Origin: Plasmodium coatneyi
Lineage: Eukaryota > Apicomplexa > Aconoidasida > Haemosporida > Plasmodiidae
Assembly (NCBI RefSeq): GCF_001680005.1
Contig: NC_033560.1
Location: 1,057,501-1,121,500 of the forward strand
Length of the DNA stretch: 64,000 nt
Reading direction: 5' to 3'
Shown: positions 33,251 through 44,435 of the stretch, in pieces
Layout: each line of letters begins with the position of its first letter
Numbering within the stretch: the stretch's first letter is position 1
The notes under the pieces: generated by a model
Databases searched by the model: none
What the model saw: only the letters and a program-made list of their open reading frames with translations
Told to the model about the DNA's origin: nothing
Translations under genes and position numbers: made by a program

Positions 33251-34601
33251 ATATTTTCAGACGTCCTACCTTACGTCATGCTCCTCTTCAGATGATAAGT
33301 GCTAAAAAGAGTTCACTATATGATCAACTTTTTGATGTACAAAATTGGGGTGCCCCTCTTCATTGCGTGCTCGTTGTTCATTCTCCTTGGGGGGGGTTAT
33401 TAAATGGTGGATCGTTTGGCAGCAAATATTCTACGTATGACTGGTACGTTTTCGTAAAGGACAGTCGAACATTTAATAGCGTCACGGCTAATCTACTCGC
33501 GCTTTCTTTTTAACCCACTACGCGCACGTAGGGTCATAAACCAAAGTTCACGCATGCAAGGGGGAAATGCCACGTTGTATATTTAAGACAGATAACCTTC
33601 CTCGATGTGAATGCCAAGCGTTTAGGAGAACGCACAAATTTAATTTATGCCCGTTACCCAACTGGAGGCAACGTAAGGTACACCTCACATAAGGTCGTGC
33701 ATAATCCAGTGGGGAAAGCAAATATGAATGAGATGGATTTTTCAATTTAGCTCAAAAAGAAAAAAAGAAGCCACAACATTTTCGCTGTACAAGTGATTCT
33801 ATTCAGTTCAAAATGAACCTATACATGCGCACATTCTTTCTTACGCTTGTAAAAGGAACTGTGCGAATTTAAAGAAGCTCGTTGTTTTTATAAATGACGA
33901 ACCTGAGAGATGGATATCCCACTGCATCATAAATGTAGCCTCTCCAAAGGGTGTGTGTGAAAACACATACAACACCTCACACATGCTAAACTGCATGCCC
34001 ATGGGGGGAAAAAGAAAAAAAAAAGTGCAATGTTTCAACGGCTAAGCATGTCGTATTTTATTACCGCTATACTTTACCCCCGTTTGGTTATCCCCATTTC
34101 GATTCTTCATTTTTTAAAATGTATCAAAGGAGCAGCACAACATGCACTTGTCGACAGTGCTGCTTGTGTGCCACGTAGCTATCCTAGCCCGTGTGGGAAT
34201 TTCCGTCCCTTTAAAGAAACGCCACAAAACGGAATGCTCCTCACGTCCGCGTAGCCCGCTATACAAATTGTGATAAAAAAAAAAAAAAAAAAAAAAATTA
34301 ATGGGAAAATCCCCATCTAGTCATAGTCACAAAATGAACAAATGAAGTATAAAAATAGTTGGTATAATTCTGCTTGGACGTGGGACGTGGATTCGTGTAG
34401 TTTTTGTGCTTTTCTTTTCCCCGACATGCGTAATCCCAATAATGGAAAATTTGTACCTCTCAAAATCTCTTCTGCTAAGGAATCAGCCCAGTGTGGGCAG
34501 AACAGAATAAGTCAATAGGTTGCGTGTTTTTCCCCCAGTTTGTAAAAATGGGAAGTGATATTACAAGCACAATTTAGGAAGAGACACACTACACATAATA
34601 A
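31766..34601. other. divergent intergenic region, PHIST / GatA
   Basis: 2.8 kb shared 5' region. Features: a 15-bp-period TAAAAAAATAATGGC repeat patch (about 32280-32480), a 30-nt poly(T) near 33220-33248, and a poly(A) near 34275-34297. Short open frames (for example 33247-33513) show no family features. Confidence 0.5.
32276..32480. repeat. AT-rich tandem repeat (TAAAAAAATAATGGC units)
   Basis: Clear 15-bp units around 32310-32355 with decayed variants on both sides (GGCTAAAAAA, AAAATGAATTC, AAAGATAAAGAATA). It marks the intergenic region between the PHIST gene and GatA. Confidence 0.75.
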
Positions 34602-36518
34602 ATGGGGAAGAACCAACGATTGTGGTGCCCCTCCCAAGTGAACACAAAACTGTTGTATACATTCCTCCTTTTACTACACGGGGTCATTTTTATCCACGTC
34701 CCAACAATATGTGCCATTAAGCTGGATGACAGAAATCTCATTTGGGGGAAAAAAAAGGCACTCAGGAAGGCTACACCCTGCTGGTACATTTTACCCCCAT
34801 CAAAATGCACACAGATGGGGTACACAAAGGAATATAAAAAAAAGGGTACACACTTTGCACTGCTTCGAGATGGATCAAGTGAAATGTGCACCTCGGAGGT
34901 CTACCAAATTAGGAGAGAAATATTCTCACATAAGAATATAAAGGACATACTTGAAAGGATAATAATCAAGAGAGTCACTGAAGGACGTCTCAATCAGTTG
35001 AACAGCTTTTCCTACCTATACAGCGTTGAAGAAATATATGAGCAACTGAAAAAACTACAATCCCTTTATGACCAGTGCGATAATTTGGAGGACCTACCCA
35101 AACTGTTTGGAGTGCCCATCATTTTAAAGGACAACATTTGCACAAAAAATATTCCAACCACATGTGGTAGTAAAATTTTAGAAAAATATAAACCGTCCTA
35201 TGATAGCACTGTTGTGAGAAGGTTGAAAAAACAAGGAGCGGTAATAGTGGGGAAGACTCATTTGGACGAATTTGCAATGGGATCCTGCACAGGAGGGGGT
35301 GTAAAGAATCCCTTCAATGAAAGTGATCTATCTTGTGGTGGGTCTTCTGGCGGATCGGCCAGTTGTGTTGGCTCCAGAATGATCAACTGCTCAGTAAATA
35401 CAGACACAGGGGGATCCATTCGAACCCCAGCTGCTCTATGTGCATGCATAGGGATGAAACCCACCTATGGAAGGATCAGCAGGTATGGTATTATCCCCTA
35501 TAATGAAGAAACCGATGTTGTAGGACTTATAGTTAACAATGTGTATGACTGTAGTATCCTCTTGGATGTCCTTTCCGGAGGAGATAAAAACGATCTAACT
35601 ACCCTCAAAGGGAAAAAAAAAAAATTTCACCTCAAGTTAAAAAAGTATGAAGCGTCGCTGAACTTTTGTGAAAATAAGTGCCCCCTAAAAAATGTAAAAT
35701 TTGGCTACCTAAGTGAGGAACTTTTAAAAAACTACTTCGTAGATCCTCTAACGTATCAAACATATTTGCGGGTCATGCAAAACATCGAACAAATGGGGGG
35801 AACTTTAATCAACACAGATTTGCATGAACTAAGTGACTACTGCTATTTGTATTATATGCATTCGATGACCATCGCGAATAGCAACCTTTCCAGAATTAAT
35901 GGGATAAACTACAACATGCCGAATGTGTTTGGAAAATCCAATTTTGTTAGACAAGTAAGATCCACTCTGATAAGTGAAAAGGTGCTAACGAGAATTATTG
36001 GTGGGTCCATAATATCGTCTCGCTTCCAAGGGGGGTCCTTACAACACATCTTCGAAGCTGCAAAGCGGAGGTTAACTAGAGTGCTTGATGAAATTTTTGC
36101 CCAAGTAAATTTCGTTTTGCTACCCTCCTTGCCGAGGTCAAACAATTTGAAGGAGTCCATAGGATCCCCTCACGGGGGTAACCCAAACGCACAAAATGAT
36201 ACAATCCAGGAGCAGCATTCTCCCATCAGTGCACCTATTGCGCGCACTTTCAGTGAAATTCCGCCCCCCCCTGAGGGATACAACAACTACATGAAGGAAA
36301 TCTTCTCAGTTGTGTCGTCAATAACGGGACACCCAAGTATCGTCATCCCAACGGGGGAGTTTACCCCACAGTTTAATGAACCACAGTCGTTTCAACTGCT
36401 AAGCAGAAATTTGAACGAAGCGGGGCTGCTCAAAGTTGCCTTGGCTTATAAGACACAAATGCAGGTGGATAAAAGGATAATGGAAAACTTAAGGGGTGTT
36501 ACCCGTAAAGTTGGTTGA
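34602..36518 (+). CDS. gatA: glutamyl-tRNA(Gln) amidotransferase subunit A, apicoplast
   Basis: Catalytic amidase subunit that supplies ammonia from glutamine to convert Glu-tRNA(Gln) to Gln-tRNA(Gln); in Plasmodium this pathway serves the apicoplast. Single exon, 638 residues. Residues 1-40 hold a hydrophobic signal-like segment (LLYTFLLLLHGVIFIHV) followed by a basic region, as expected for a bipartite apicoplast leader. The amidase Ser-cisSer-Lys triad is present: Lys176 (in IILKDN), cis-Ser248 (GGSSGGS) and nucleophile Ser272 (DTGGSIR). Longer than bacterial GatA (about 485) because of the leader and Lys/Asn-rich inserts. Starts at the first ATG. It is convergent with the gene at 36831-37478. 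Confidence 0.95.
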   Translation: MGKNQRLWCPSQVNTKLLYTFLLLLHGVIFIHVPTICAIKLDDRNLIWGKKKALRKATPCWYILPPSKCTQMGYTKEYKKKGTHFALLRDGSSEMCTSEVYQIRREIFSHKNIKDILERIIIKRVTEGRLNQLNSFSYLYSVEEIYEQLKKLQSLYDQCDNLEDLPKLFGVPIILKDNICTKNIPTTCGSKILEKYKPSYDSTVVRRLKKQGAVIVGKTHLDEFAMGSCTGGGVKNPFNESDLSCGGSSGGSASCVGSRMINCSVNTDTGGSIRTPAALCACIGMKPTYGRISRYGIIPYNEETDVVGLIVNNVYDCSILLDVLSGGDKNDLTTLKGKKKKFHLKLKKYEASLNFCENKCPLKNVKFGYLSEELLKNYFVDPLTYQTYLRVMQNIEQMGGTLINTDLHELSDYCYLYYMHSMTIANSNLSRINGINYNMPNVFGKSNFVRQVRSTLISEKVLTRIIGGSIISSRFQGGSLQHIFEAAKRRLTRVLDEIFAQVNFVLLPSLPRSNNLKESIGSPHGGNPNAQNDTIQEQHSPISAPIARTFSEIPPPPEGYNNYMKEIFSVVSSITGHPSIVIPTGEFTPQFNEPQSFQLLSRNLNEAGLLKVALAYKTQMQVDKRIMENLRGVTRKVG

Positions 36519-36830
36519 AAACAAACGGCGTGTGCACGCGTGGTTAACGCGGTGATTGCACATGGAGGGGGGGAAAAAAAACGAAAAAAATAAAATACGT
36601 TGCAAACGAGGAATGTGCAAAAAATGGCATTTCTGCGTAGCCATTCTTGGGACGTTTCCCCTTAATTTGTTGACCACTGTTGAAGTTTTTCCCTTTTTTA
36701 TGTTAACACTTTTTAACGTCACCCCGAAAGGTTAAACGTTGCACAAATTTGACCCATACGTGGGGGGGGTGCACTGCTTGGAAGTGTACCCCTCCCGTTA
36801 TGAACACACCAAGCGTGCCGTCACACATAG

Positions 36831-37478
36831 CTAGAACAGTTCCTCCTCCCCCTCCTTAACTACGAGAAAGGTATCTGTATCTACCGGGTGGGCGGCCTCC
36901 ATCTTATCAGACTCGTCCTCTCCCGATTCTGCCTTGTCATATTTGATCATCTCATCAGGCGTAGGTGAATTGTTATGATGTTTCTTCTTGGAGGAGACCG
37001 ACTGATTCACATCATTGGAAGTATCATATTCACGTGGATAGGAGTCTTCCCCCACCTGGTCGGTGGTCTTTTCCATTTTCTCGTCACTTCCCCCTTGGAG
37101 TTTTGCCTTCTTACTATTTCGCATCTCCCTAATTTTGTCCTTCTTCATTTGTCTTTTTTTTTTTTTTTTTAAACTTTTCTTTTCTATAAACTCAATTTTT
37201 TCCTTCCTCTTACTTTGGAATATTTGATTCTGTGTATATTCCTTCCACTTCTTTTCCATCAATTCGATTCTTTCATTTTCTTGATTTCTTTGCTTTCTGT
37301 AAAGATCAAAGTAGTCACTTCCTGCGCCCGCGCTGCTTCCCCAAACGTTTGGTACTTTGTCCACCTTTATTTTCCCTTTGCTTTTTTCCTTCTCTTTTTC
37401 CTCTGCCTGTTTAACGGGCATTCTGATGACTCGCCCATCGGACAGCATAATTTCGTCATCCAGCACTTTTATGTCCAT
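36831..37478 (-). CDS. PRKRIP1 / DUF1168 family nuclear protein
   Basis: 215 residues, single exon, ATG at 37478. The segment NVWGSSAGAGSDYFDLYRK (residues about 44-62) followed by a long Lys/Glu-rich helix is the signature of the DUF1168/PRKRIP1 family, whose human member is a component of the catalytic spliceosome. The middle (KKKKKRQMKKDK) is strongly basic and probably nuclear-targeting; the C-terminus is acidic and low-complexity. A splicing role is inferred from the family. 312 nt separate its stop from that of GatA. Confidence 0.8.
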   Translation of the reverse strand: MDIKVLDDEIMLSDGRVIRMPVKQAEEKEKEKSKGKIKVDKVPNVWGSSAGAGSDYFDLYRKQRNQENERIELMEKKWKEYTQNQIFQSKRKEKIEFIEKKSLKKKKKRQMKKDKIREMRNSKKAKLQGGSDEKMEKTTDQVGEDSYPREYDTSNDVNQSVSSKKKHHNNSPTPDEMIKYDKAESGEDESDKMEAAHPVDTDTFLVVKEGEEELF

Positions 37479-38113
37479 TTTGGGTCACATCACTCGGGTG
37501 TTACTTTTTCTTTTGCACCACCAGGGGGGGCAGCAACTGTAGCAGTCGTAGTTGCAATTGCATGTGATTTTATTTGATTAAGCGGAGGACACGCATATCC
37601 GCACATATACGTTCATAAACACATGCATATGTTTTTTTTTCTGCACAATTGTCCTCGTGCTGCCTCTACCCATAGGGGGGCTTGGTGACACCCTCCTTCG
37701 TGTGCTTTCCCCCCTTTAAAAAATATGAGAAAAAAAAAGGGAATTCACAATTTGATTGACCGAATAGCCCGAGGGGGAACTCACCCAACGGAGGTAAATA
37801 ACGAATTGGTGAAAAAATGAATAACTTCAAAACGGGCTTGAACGAGGAATATACTTACAGTTCTTCAGTTGGTTCTTAAAAAAAGGGAAGTGCGCTAAAC
37901 TGACCCATTGAAGGTCAAATAAAAATTGACAAGTGGCCATGCAACATACGCGCGCTGTCGGGCGTTAAGTCGTCCCCATGCGGGGATTCAAATAAGTGCA
38001 ACCCAGTTTTACCAAAAAAAAATTAAAAAAAAAAAGAATCTATTGTTGCAAATAAAATAAAATAACATAGGGTTGGAAAAAAAAAAAAAAAGCGCCGCCC
38101 TTCCTCCTACTTC
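37479..38113. other. intergenic region between two minus-strand genes
   Basis: Probable 5' region of the PRKRIP1-like gene and 3' region of the MCM9-like gene. Poly(A) runs at 38018-38036 and 38079-38092; nothing else seen. Confidence 0.5.
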
Positions 38114-41100
38114 TTAAACCGCCATGCGGTGGATCTGCCCGTTGCGCTCTATCAAATTGAGCTTCTCCAAAAGGAGCTTCTTAAAATAATTATACAAGGA
38201 CTCATAAAATAAAACATCGTCCAAGGAGTAAAACGTCCTGTGCATATTATTATAAAAGAGCAGAGAGTCGTTTAAGTTGTCCAGTATGCCCGCCCTGGCT
38301 ATGAGGACACTGTGGGAGTTCGTCTTAACGGCTACTTTATACCCACGCAAGCTAAGCTCCGATAACAAAACTATATTAATCACATCGTCAGAGGATACCG
38401 TATCGCTGAGCATCATTTTCGAATGCGCCTCACTTAGTCGTATCAAACTTTCCAACGTCCTAACGGTCGTTCCGTTGTCGCCATTATTATCCTTCCTTAA
38501 CGTAGAATAGTAAGTAATTAAAATTAGCTTGGAATTTTCATTAAAATTTGGGCAGCAGTTATTCTTCACGTAGTGAATATATTCCTTGAGCTTTTCGCTA
38601 GACCAGATAATTTTGGTGCGCTCCGTTTGGGGCATCTTGAAGGTGTGTCCTCCGGGCCAATCATCCTCTGTAGGGGTGTTCGCATGGTCCCCTCTGGTTG
38701 AGAACTTTTCATTACTCATTTTAATCGAATTCGTTTGGACCCCTCCTTCCTTAACAGCGCTGCTACACTGATCTGTCTGTTCCTCTGCATTCACTTCCCC
38801 CCCGAAGGATAAGCAGGCTGCACCTCCTGTGACAACACGTAGTCAGCAACCCTCGAGTCAATTTCATTATTATCCTCCGTCACCACAATCATGTCAAATC
38901 TGCTCAGCAGCGCGTATGACAAGTTAATAAAGAGAGCCTTATCTTCAGAGGAGGATAAATTCCCCGTGGCCGTTTTATGTAACTCAAAATTAGACGCACC
39001 GATGATAGTACACCGGCAATTCAATTTATCGACAATTCCACCCTTGGCTACTGAAATGGTTAGCTGTTCCATGGCCTCATGAATAGCATTCTTATTTTCA
39101 TTTTTCATAAGACAAAATTCGTCAATACAGCAAACTCCATTGTCTGCCAAAACGAGAGCTCCACTTTCCAGCATAAAATTGTTCCCCTCTTTTATGGCTG
39201 CACAAGTCAAACCTGCAGTGGTACAAAACATACCTGACACGTTCGTACAAATGGGGCTTATTTTTTGTACTTCCTTTAGTAGTTGGGATTTTCCTGTGCC
39301 TGGATCGCCTACGAGCAATAAATGGCACAGTGTTCTTTTGTCACAATTGTCCGAGGAGAAATTCTTCTCCCTCCTCCTGTTTCTGTCCCTGTTCCTGTGC
39401 TTTGCTTTCTTCTCTCTGCGTCGTTTTCTGCCTGCGTTTTCCCAACAACAAGCATCCTTACCGTTGTCATCATCATCATTGTTATCATTGTCACTGTTAT
39501 TGTCTCCCCTATTCGGGTACCCCCTTGTGGCGACCTCCTCCCCACTGCGGTTGAAATATTTCTTCCACTTATTATTCTCATTGTAAAAGGAATCGTACTC
39601 ATTTATTCTGTTCCCCCCTATTAGCACCAGCAGTACTGACATTTTGGACAATTTGCAATTGTACAAATTGGGGCATATACTATCGCACAGGTGTTTCTTT
39701 CCTTCCAGTTTGTTATCCTTAAAGAGGAGCCAATATTTTTCAAACAGACTCCTTTCCGGGACGGCTATCCCTCCATTCGTCATGTGTCCGTTCAGCTTAT
39801 TTTTTTTTTTGTCCATTTTGCTACCACTTGGGGGATTCTTTCGAGGGGTCTTCTCAGGATCTGTTCCAATGCAGTGTCCACTGCTCAGATGTGATGAGAT
39901 TCTGAGCCTTCCCCTCTCATCGTATGTCAAACCCCCCTCTAGGTCATCCCCTAGGTTATCATTCACGTCAGCGTCATTTTCTTTGTCTGTCCCATTACCC
40001 TCCACAATGGTCGCCTTGCCACACATCTGCGCCTCATCCGTTAGGGCATTTATACACTTGGCGAACTCATCATCCAGTGCCACCTCTTTTAACCTTGAAC
40101 TATCCAGTTCCTTAATTTGGACGTTGTTTGCTTCGATGAATAGCTCTGCTTCGCACCTAATGTCTTTATACAATTTCTTCCACCTCCGCAGGATGATGCC
40201 ATTTATAATTACCTTCTTCCCCGGGTGATATTTCCCAGCTAGGTTTTCCAAAAGGACCACCGTAATGGAATATGGGATATTCGTTTTACTCGTTTCCTTT
40301 ATTTTTATTTCTTGGTAATCTACTCGTTTAACTTCGTTCTCTAGGAATTCGAAATTTGTGCCATTACATTTGTTTCCATTGTAGGAGTTCTTACTGTAAT
40401 GTTTTTCCCTGTATGCGAAATTCCACTTGCTAGTGCGCTTGGATGCAAACCCCTTTGATCTATAATTAGCGTTACCGTAAGAACTATTTTTGTTGCCATA
40501 CTTGGAGGCACCTTTATTATACGACACTGCATTCCCCGTCCTGCCTTCTTGCGCCGTGTCTTTCTTCGTATACTTCCATCTCGTGTTTATTTCTTTTCTT
40601 ACCAAATTGCTCCTATACCTAGGGGGGGATTTGTTCGTGTTAATCTGCTCATTGGGGCACTTAAACACCATTTGCGTGTTATAGTACAACTCAGGAATGG
40701 CCTTCTTCCTAATTATGTGATCGCACTTGATACACCTGTACTTTTTGCATTCCTCCAGAATTTTTTTTTCTCCCACTCGGGTTATTATCCCTTCTGTGGT
40801 TATGAACTTCCCAATGTGCTTATTCCGTATTTCTTGCAAATAGCTAATATGGATATCATGCAGGTAGGGCACGTTTTCCACTCGACACATAATTTTTATA
40901 TTCTGTTTGTCGAAGATCATTTTCAAGCAATTATTTATTTTGGTTTTAATATTTTCGTCTTTTAAAAAGGCGTAATCTTTGTATAAGTACAGTAGCCCTT
41001 TTATCAGACACGCACTGTACACGTCGATTTCTTCCATAACCATTTTGTCTTTGCTGAAATTGTAGACTATGAAATTGTAGAGGGAGGGTTCTTCTGTGGG

Positions 41101-41847
41101 TCGCTTCTCCTCCGAATTTAAGGACGTGCTTTCATTTTGGTAGCTTCCCTTCTGATGGGTATTCCCCTCGGTTAAGTCTCCGCCCTTGGCACCCGCGTGA
41201 GACTTTTCTCCTAGTTTGTCCTTGCTTCCCGCTTCTTTATACTCTTTCTTCTTCAAGATATCTCCATCCCTATTGCAAGCGAGTCCGTCTTCCCGTAAAT
41301 CATCTTTATATACCCTCTGGACAACGGGAGCTTCCCCCCGATTGTCCACAACACTGGTAGGCGAATGGCTCCTCCCCTGAGCAAAACCCCTATCACTTAC
41401 GTCCCCTTTTACCTCTCTGCTACACAAGAACTCGAAATAGCAACTCAAAAAAATAAGTCGAAAGAAAAAAGGAATGGAGTAATTATTCATAACATCGATA
41501 AATTTGTGGAAGCTATTCTGCATGTAATATATTAATTTGTTTTCTCCATGCTGAATCGCATCGTACGTGTCAAAATAAAAATTGTGTATGTGCTCATTGC
41601 TTCCTTGTTCACTGTTTTGAATATCCGAAAATTGGATGTCTTCTATTTTGCTAATATAGCTAAGTGCAATTTTTTTTACCTGGTCATAGTACTTTTTATT
41701 TTTTAGAAACAGTTTGATTATAATTTTATTGAAGAATTTCACATTTCTTATGCTTTCATCTGCGTTGCTGTCGTTGCACTCGTCCTCACTGCTAACATCA
41801 TAATCAGTATCGCTGAAGATGCTCGATTCGGAGCTGGAGAGCAACAT
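38114..41847 (-). pseudogene. MCM9: MCM9-like helicase, split by a frameshift at a G7 run
   Basis: MCM-family AAA+ helicase closer to MCM9 than to MCM2-7 by motif: Walker A GDPGTGKSQ (residue about 845), ESGALVLADNGVCCIDEF (Walker B) and IHEAMEQLTISVAKGGIVDKL, arginine finger LLSRFD. A CxxC (CIKC) and a later Cys form part of a zinc-finger region. The first in-frame ATG is 41847 (MLLSSSESS); upstream in-frame codons contain no ATG. The first frame ends at 38791. The second frame (38114-38794) carries the MCM C-terminal helical domain (RTLESLIRLSEAHSKMML), so one protein is divided. The break lies at C7 on the plus strand (38797-38803), where one base more or two fewer would keep the frame. 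Long charged insertions are typical for Plasmodium. A sequencing error is as likely as a true mutation; an intron is less likely. Confidence 0.82.
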
Positions 41848-44435
41848 GTTCAGTTGGGGTAACTGCGTGAAATGATAAGTTGTTGTTGTGCACCTTAGCA
41901 AAGTACAAATTTCACAGCTACCATACTGAAGGCAACGTGTTTGATGCAAACATTTGTCCCCGCAAGAGCACACGAAAATGTGTATCGTGTATCAAAGGGG
42001 GGGAATTTGCAGTATGTGCAAGAAGAGCAGGTTATGGTGCGTTTTATCACACCATATTACATTGTAGCACATTGCAAATAATGAATACTACGTGAATGTC
42101 AATTTTTTCACTCACACATTTTTCAGCTTATACAAAGGTTAAAAAAACAAAACAAAACAAACAATTCTGTGAGGATCATATGACATCAAATAAATTTAAG
42201 AGAGTCATTCACAAAGTTGACCTTTAAAAGAGAAAAATAAAATAGTACACGTAGGGGGAAGAGTTGCAGGTCTTCTGCATGAGAAAACTGGTTGCTTAAG
42301 TTAGCTTCATATCTTTATCTCTTACTCCCTTCCATTTCGCAAGTTCGCGTCATTTTATGAGCCCTTGCCGAATTATTCAAAATACGTGTGTGTTTAAAGT
42401 AGTGAATTAAAAATGGAATAATACAATTTGGTAGCTTGACATTTTAACAGTTTATCAGTCTGACAAAATATGAACAAAAAAAAAAAAAAAAAAAAAAAAA
42501 ATTTGCAGCGCATTACTAGCTTTTTTTTTGTGTTCATAATTTGTTCTGACGTTATCCTTTTCCAAATTCTCTCCCCCTTTGACACGCACGTGGTGTAAAT
42601 GACCATGTTGCATACATTTTCCTTTTAACGAAAAAGAACCTAATCGGGACGGGACTCCTCCCGAAAGCGCAGCGAAATTATTGACAAAGTTGCAAATTAA
42701 GTTGCAGACGAGACTGATTCTTTTATATGAACCGTTCAGGCAAAAAAAAAAAAAAGAAAAATTCAAATATTTAGTAGCATTAAAAGTGCTGCAAAAGAGA
42801 CAATTTAGCTGTAAAAGTATTTTTTTTTTTTTTTTTCTGATGTGCATGAAAAAAAAAGTTGCACAAAATTGTTATGGCTAGAAAAGCACAACTTAATATT
42901 TTTCAAAGTTGTTTGTCCTATTGGGGAAAAATTTCCACGAAAGTTACATGGTTTCAGTTTATGCACATTCTCATGCTTAAAAAAAATGTGTAGGAACGTT
43001 TATAGGATCGTGCCGATTTTGCACAAGTGTCATAGCCCTGGGGGAGAAAAGCCTTGGTGTAAAATTATGTAACTGTTGGTACGGCGTGTGCAAGTAGGGT
43101 GACGCATTGCGCGAAGGGTAGAACACTCCGCTGAGAGAGGGGGACGTACCAACCGCAGTTAAGGCATACGCCCATACGAACATGCATATGTTTACCGAAC
43201 ATAACCTAACCCTTCTTTTAAAATGCTGACATGCGCGGTTCCACTGTGAGCTAAATTACGCGTTCGCCTTGCTTTGCTTACCTTTGCCGAAATTCACCCC
43301 ATTGGCGTGTTTATCGCATCGGCCCCAGTTTGTTCACTTTTTGCTAAAACGCCGTTCCTTATTTGTAATTTGCGCGAACGTAAAAAATGCGCCTTCACAT
43401 TGAGGAACATTTGGAAAGAGGCGCTACTATGCGAAGCAGGGGAAGCCGTAGCCCCAGGTAACAATCGACGCTTTGCCTGTTCGCCTGTTTTGCTATTTTT
43501 TTTTCCCCCATTATTCGCCTTGCCGCTCTTAAAAATTCGCTTTTCATTTTGCCCTGTGAGGCATTACACATGAAGTTCATTTTCCATAGTCGTTCCATGT
43601 ACCATAATTTCATAAATCTGCGTCATTAAATTTTTGTGAGGCAAAACATCCCCCCGTATATGTGCATACGCGTAGTTCTGCGTGTGCGTTTGTTTTATAC
43701 AGCTGCACATGCATACTGCTATGTGTGACACGGTTAAGCACTGTACACATATGTAATGTGCGCACATGTTTTTTTTTTTTTTTTTTTTTTTCCATCTGTT
43801 GTTAGCGCATTTGTTGCACATCCGTATGCTGTACGTTGTATGCGTGTGTAAGCGTTTTCACAGTAGCTCGAGTTCGACGCATGTTCTTTTGTTCTGTAGC
43901 ACCAAGCCATCAGTCAGGAAACAGTTGCATTGTTTTTTCAGTGCGTGTGATGAAAAGCAGTTCCAATTGCAACAGTGGCAGGTGCATTCTGTTGAAGAGG
44001 AAGCAGTTCTTGCGGTGCTCGCAAAAATGTACATAAGGAGGTATGCATGAGGGAAGAAAATACCACAACCCTTGCTACTGCGACGAACAGAGTTAAATAG
44101 GCGCAATTTTTAGTGAGGCAAATTTTGAAAAGCAAGAAAGCGTTGCAAAGGATCCAAGTGTAGGTGTACAACTGTGCTGTTCATCGCGCCGAAATCGCAT
44201 AGATTGACGGTAAAGTCGCATCTGTGCGAAAGTTAGTCTTGTCATATGTGGGCTATTACCTGATTGTACGCGCCTATGTATGTGTGTATGCATATTTTGA
44301 CACCCACGTGAATGAGCCTACAAATGTGCAAATGTAAACAGAAGCTATGTAGAAAAGCGCACAAGGTTGTCTCCTAAAGTAGTGTTACCGAAAGGTGCCC
44401 CCTTTTTTTGCCAAACAACACACAACTCAGTTAAG
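41848..44435. other. divergent promoter region, MCM9-like / HAT1
   Basis: 2.6 kb of AT-rich DNA with poly(A) or poly(T) tracts at 42476-42500, 42740-42755, 42820-42837 and 43769-43792. No gene recognised; short open frames lack family features. Confidence 0.5.

Noticed and set aside
33247..33513. Open frame of 88 codons between the PHIST gene and GatA
   Set aside because: No family features and no convincing splice partners; it starts next to a poly(T) tract typical of intergenic DNA.
39309..39624. Several plus-strand open frames inside the MCM9-like gene
   Set aside because: They are shadows of the Asp/Asn- and Arg-rich insert of the minus-strand gene.
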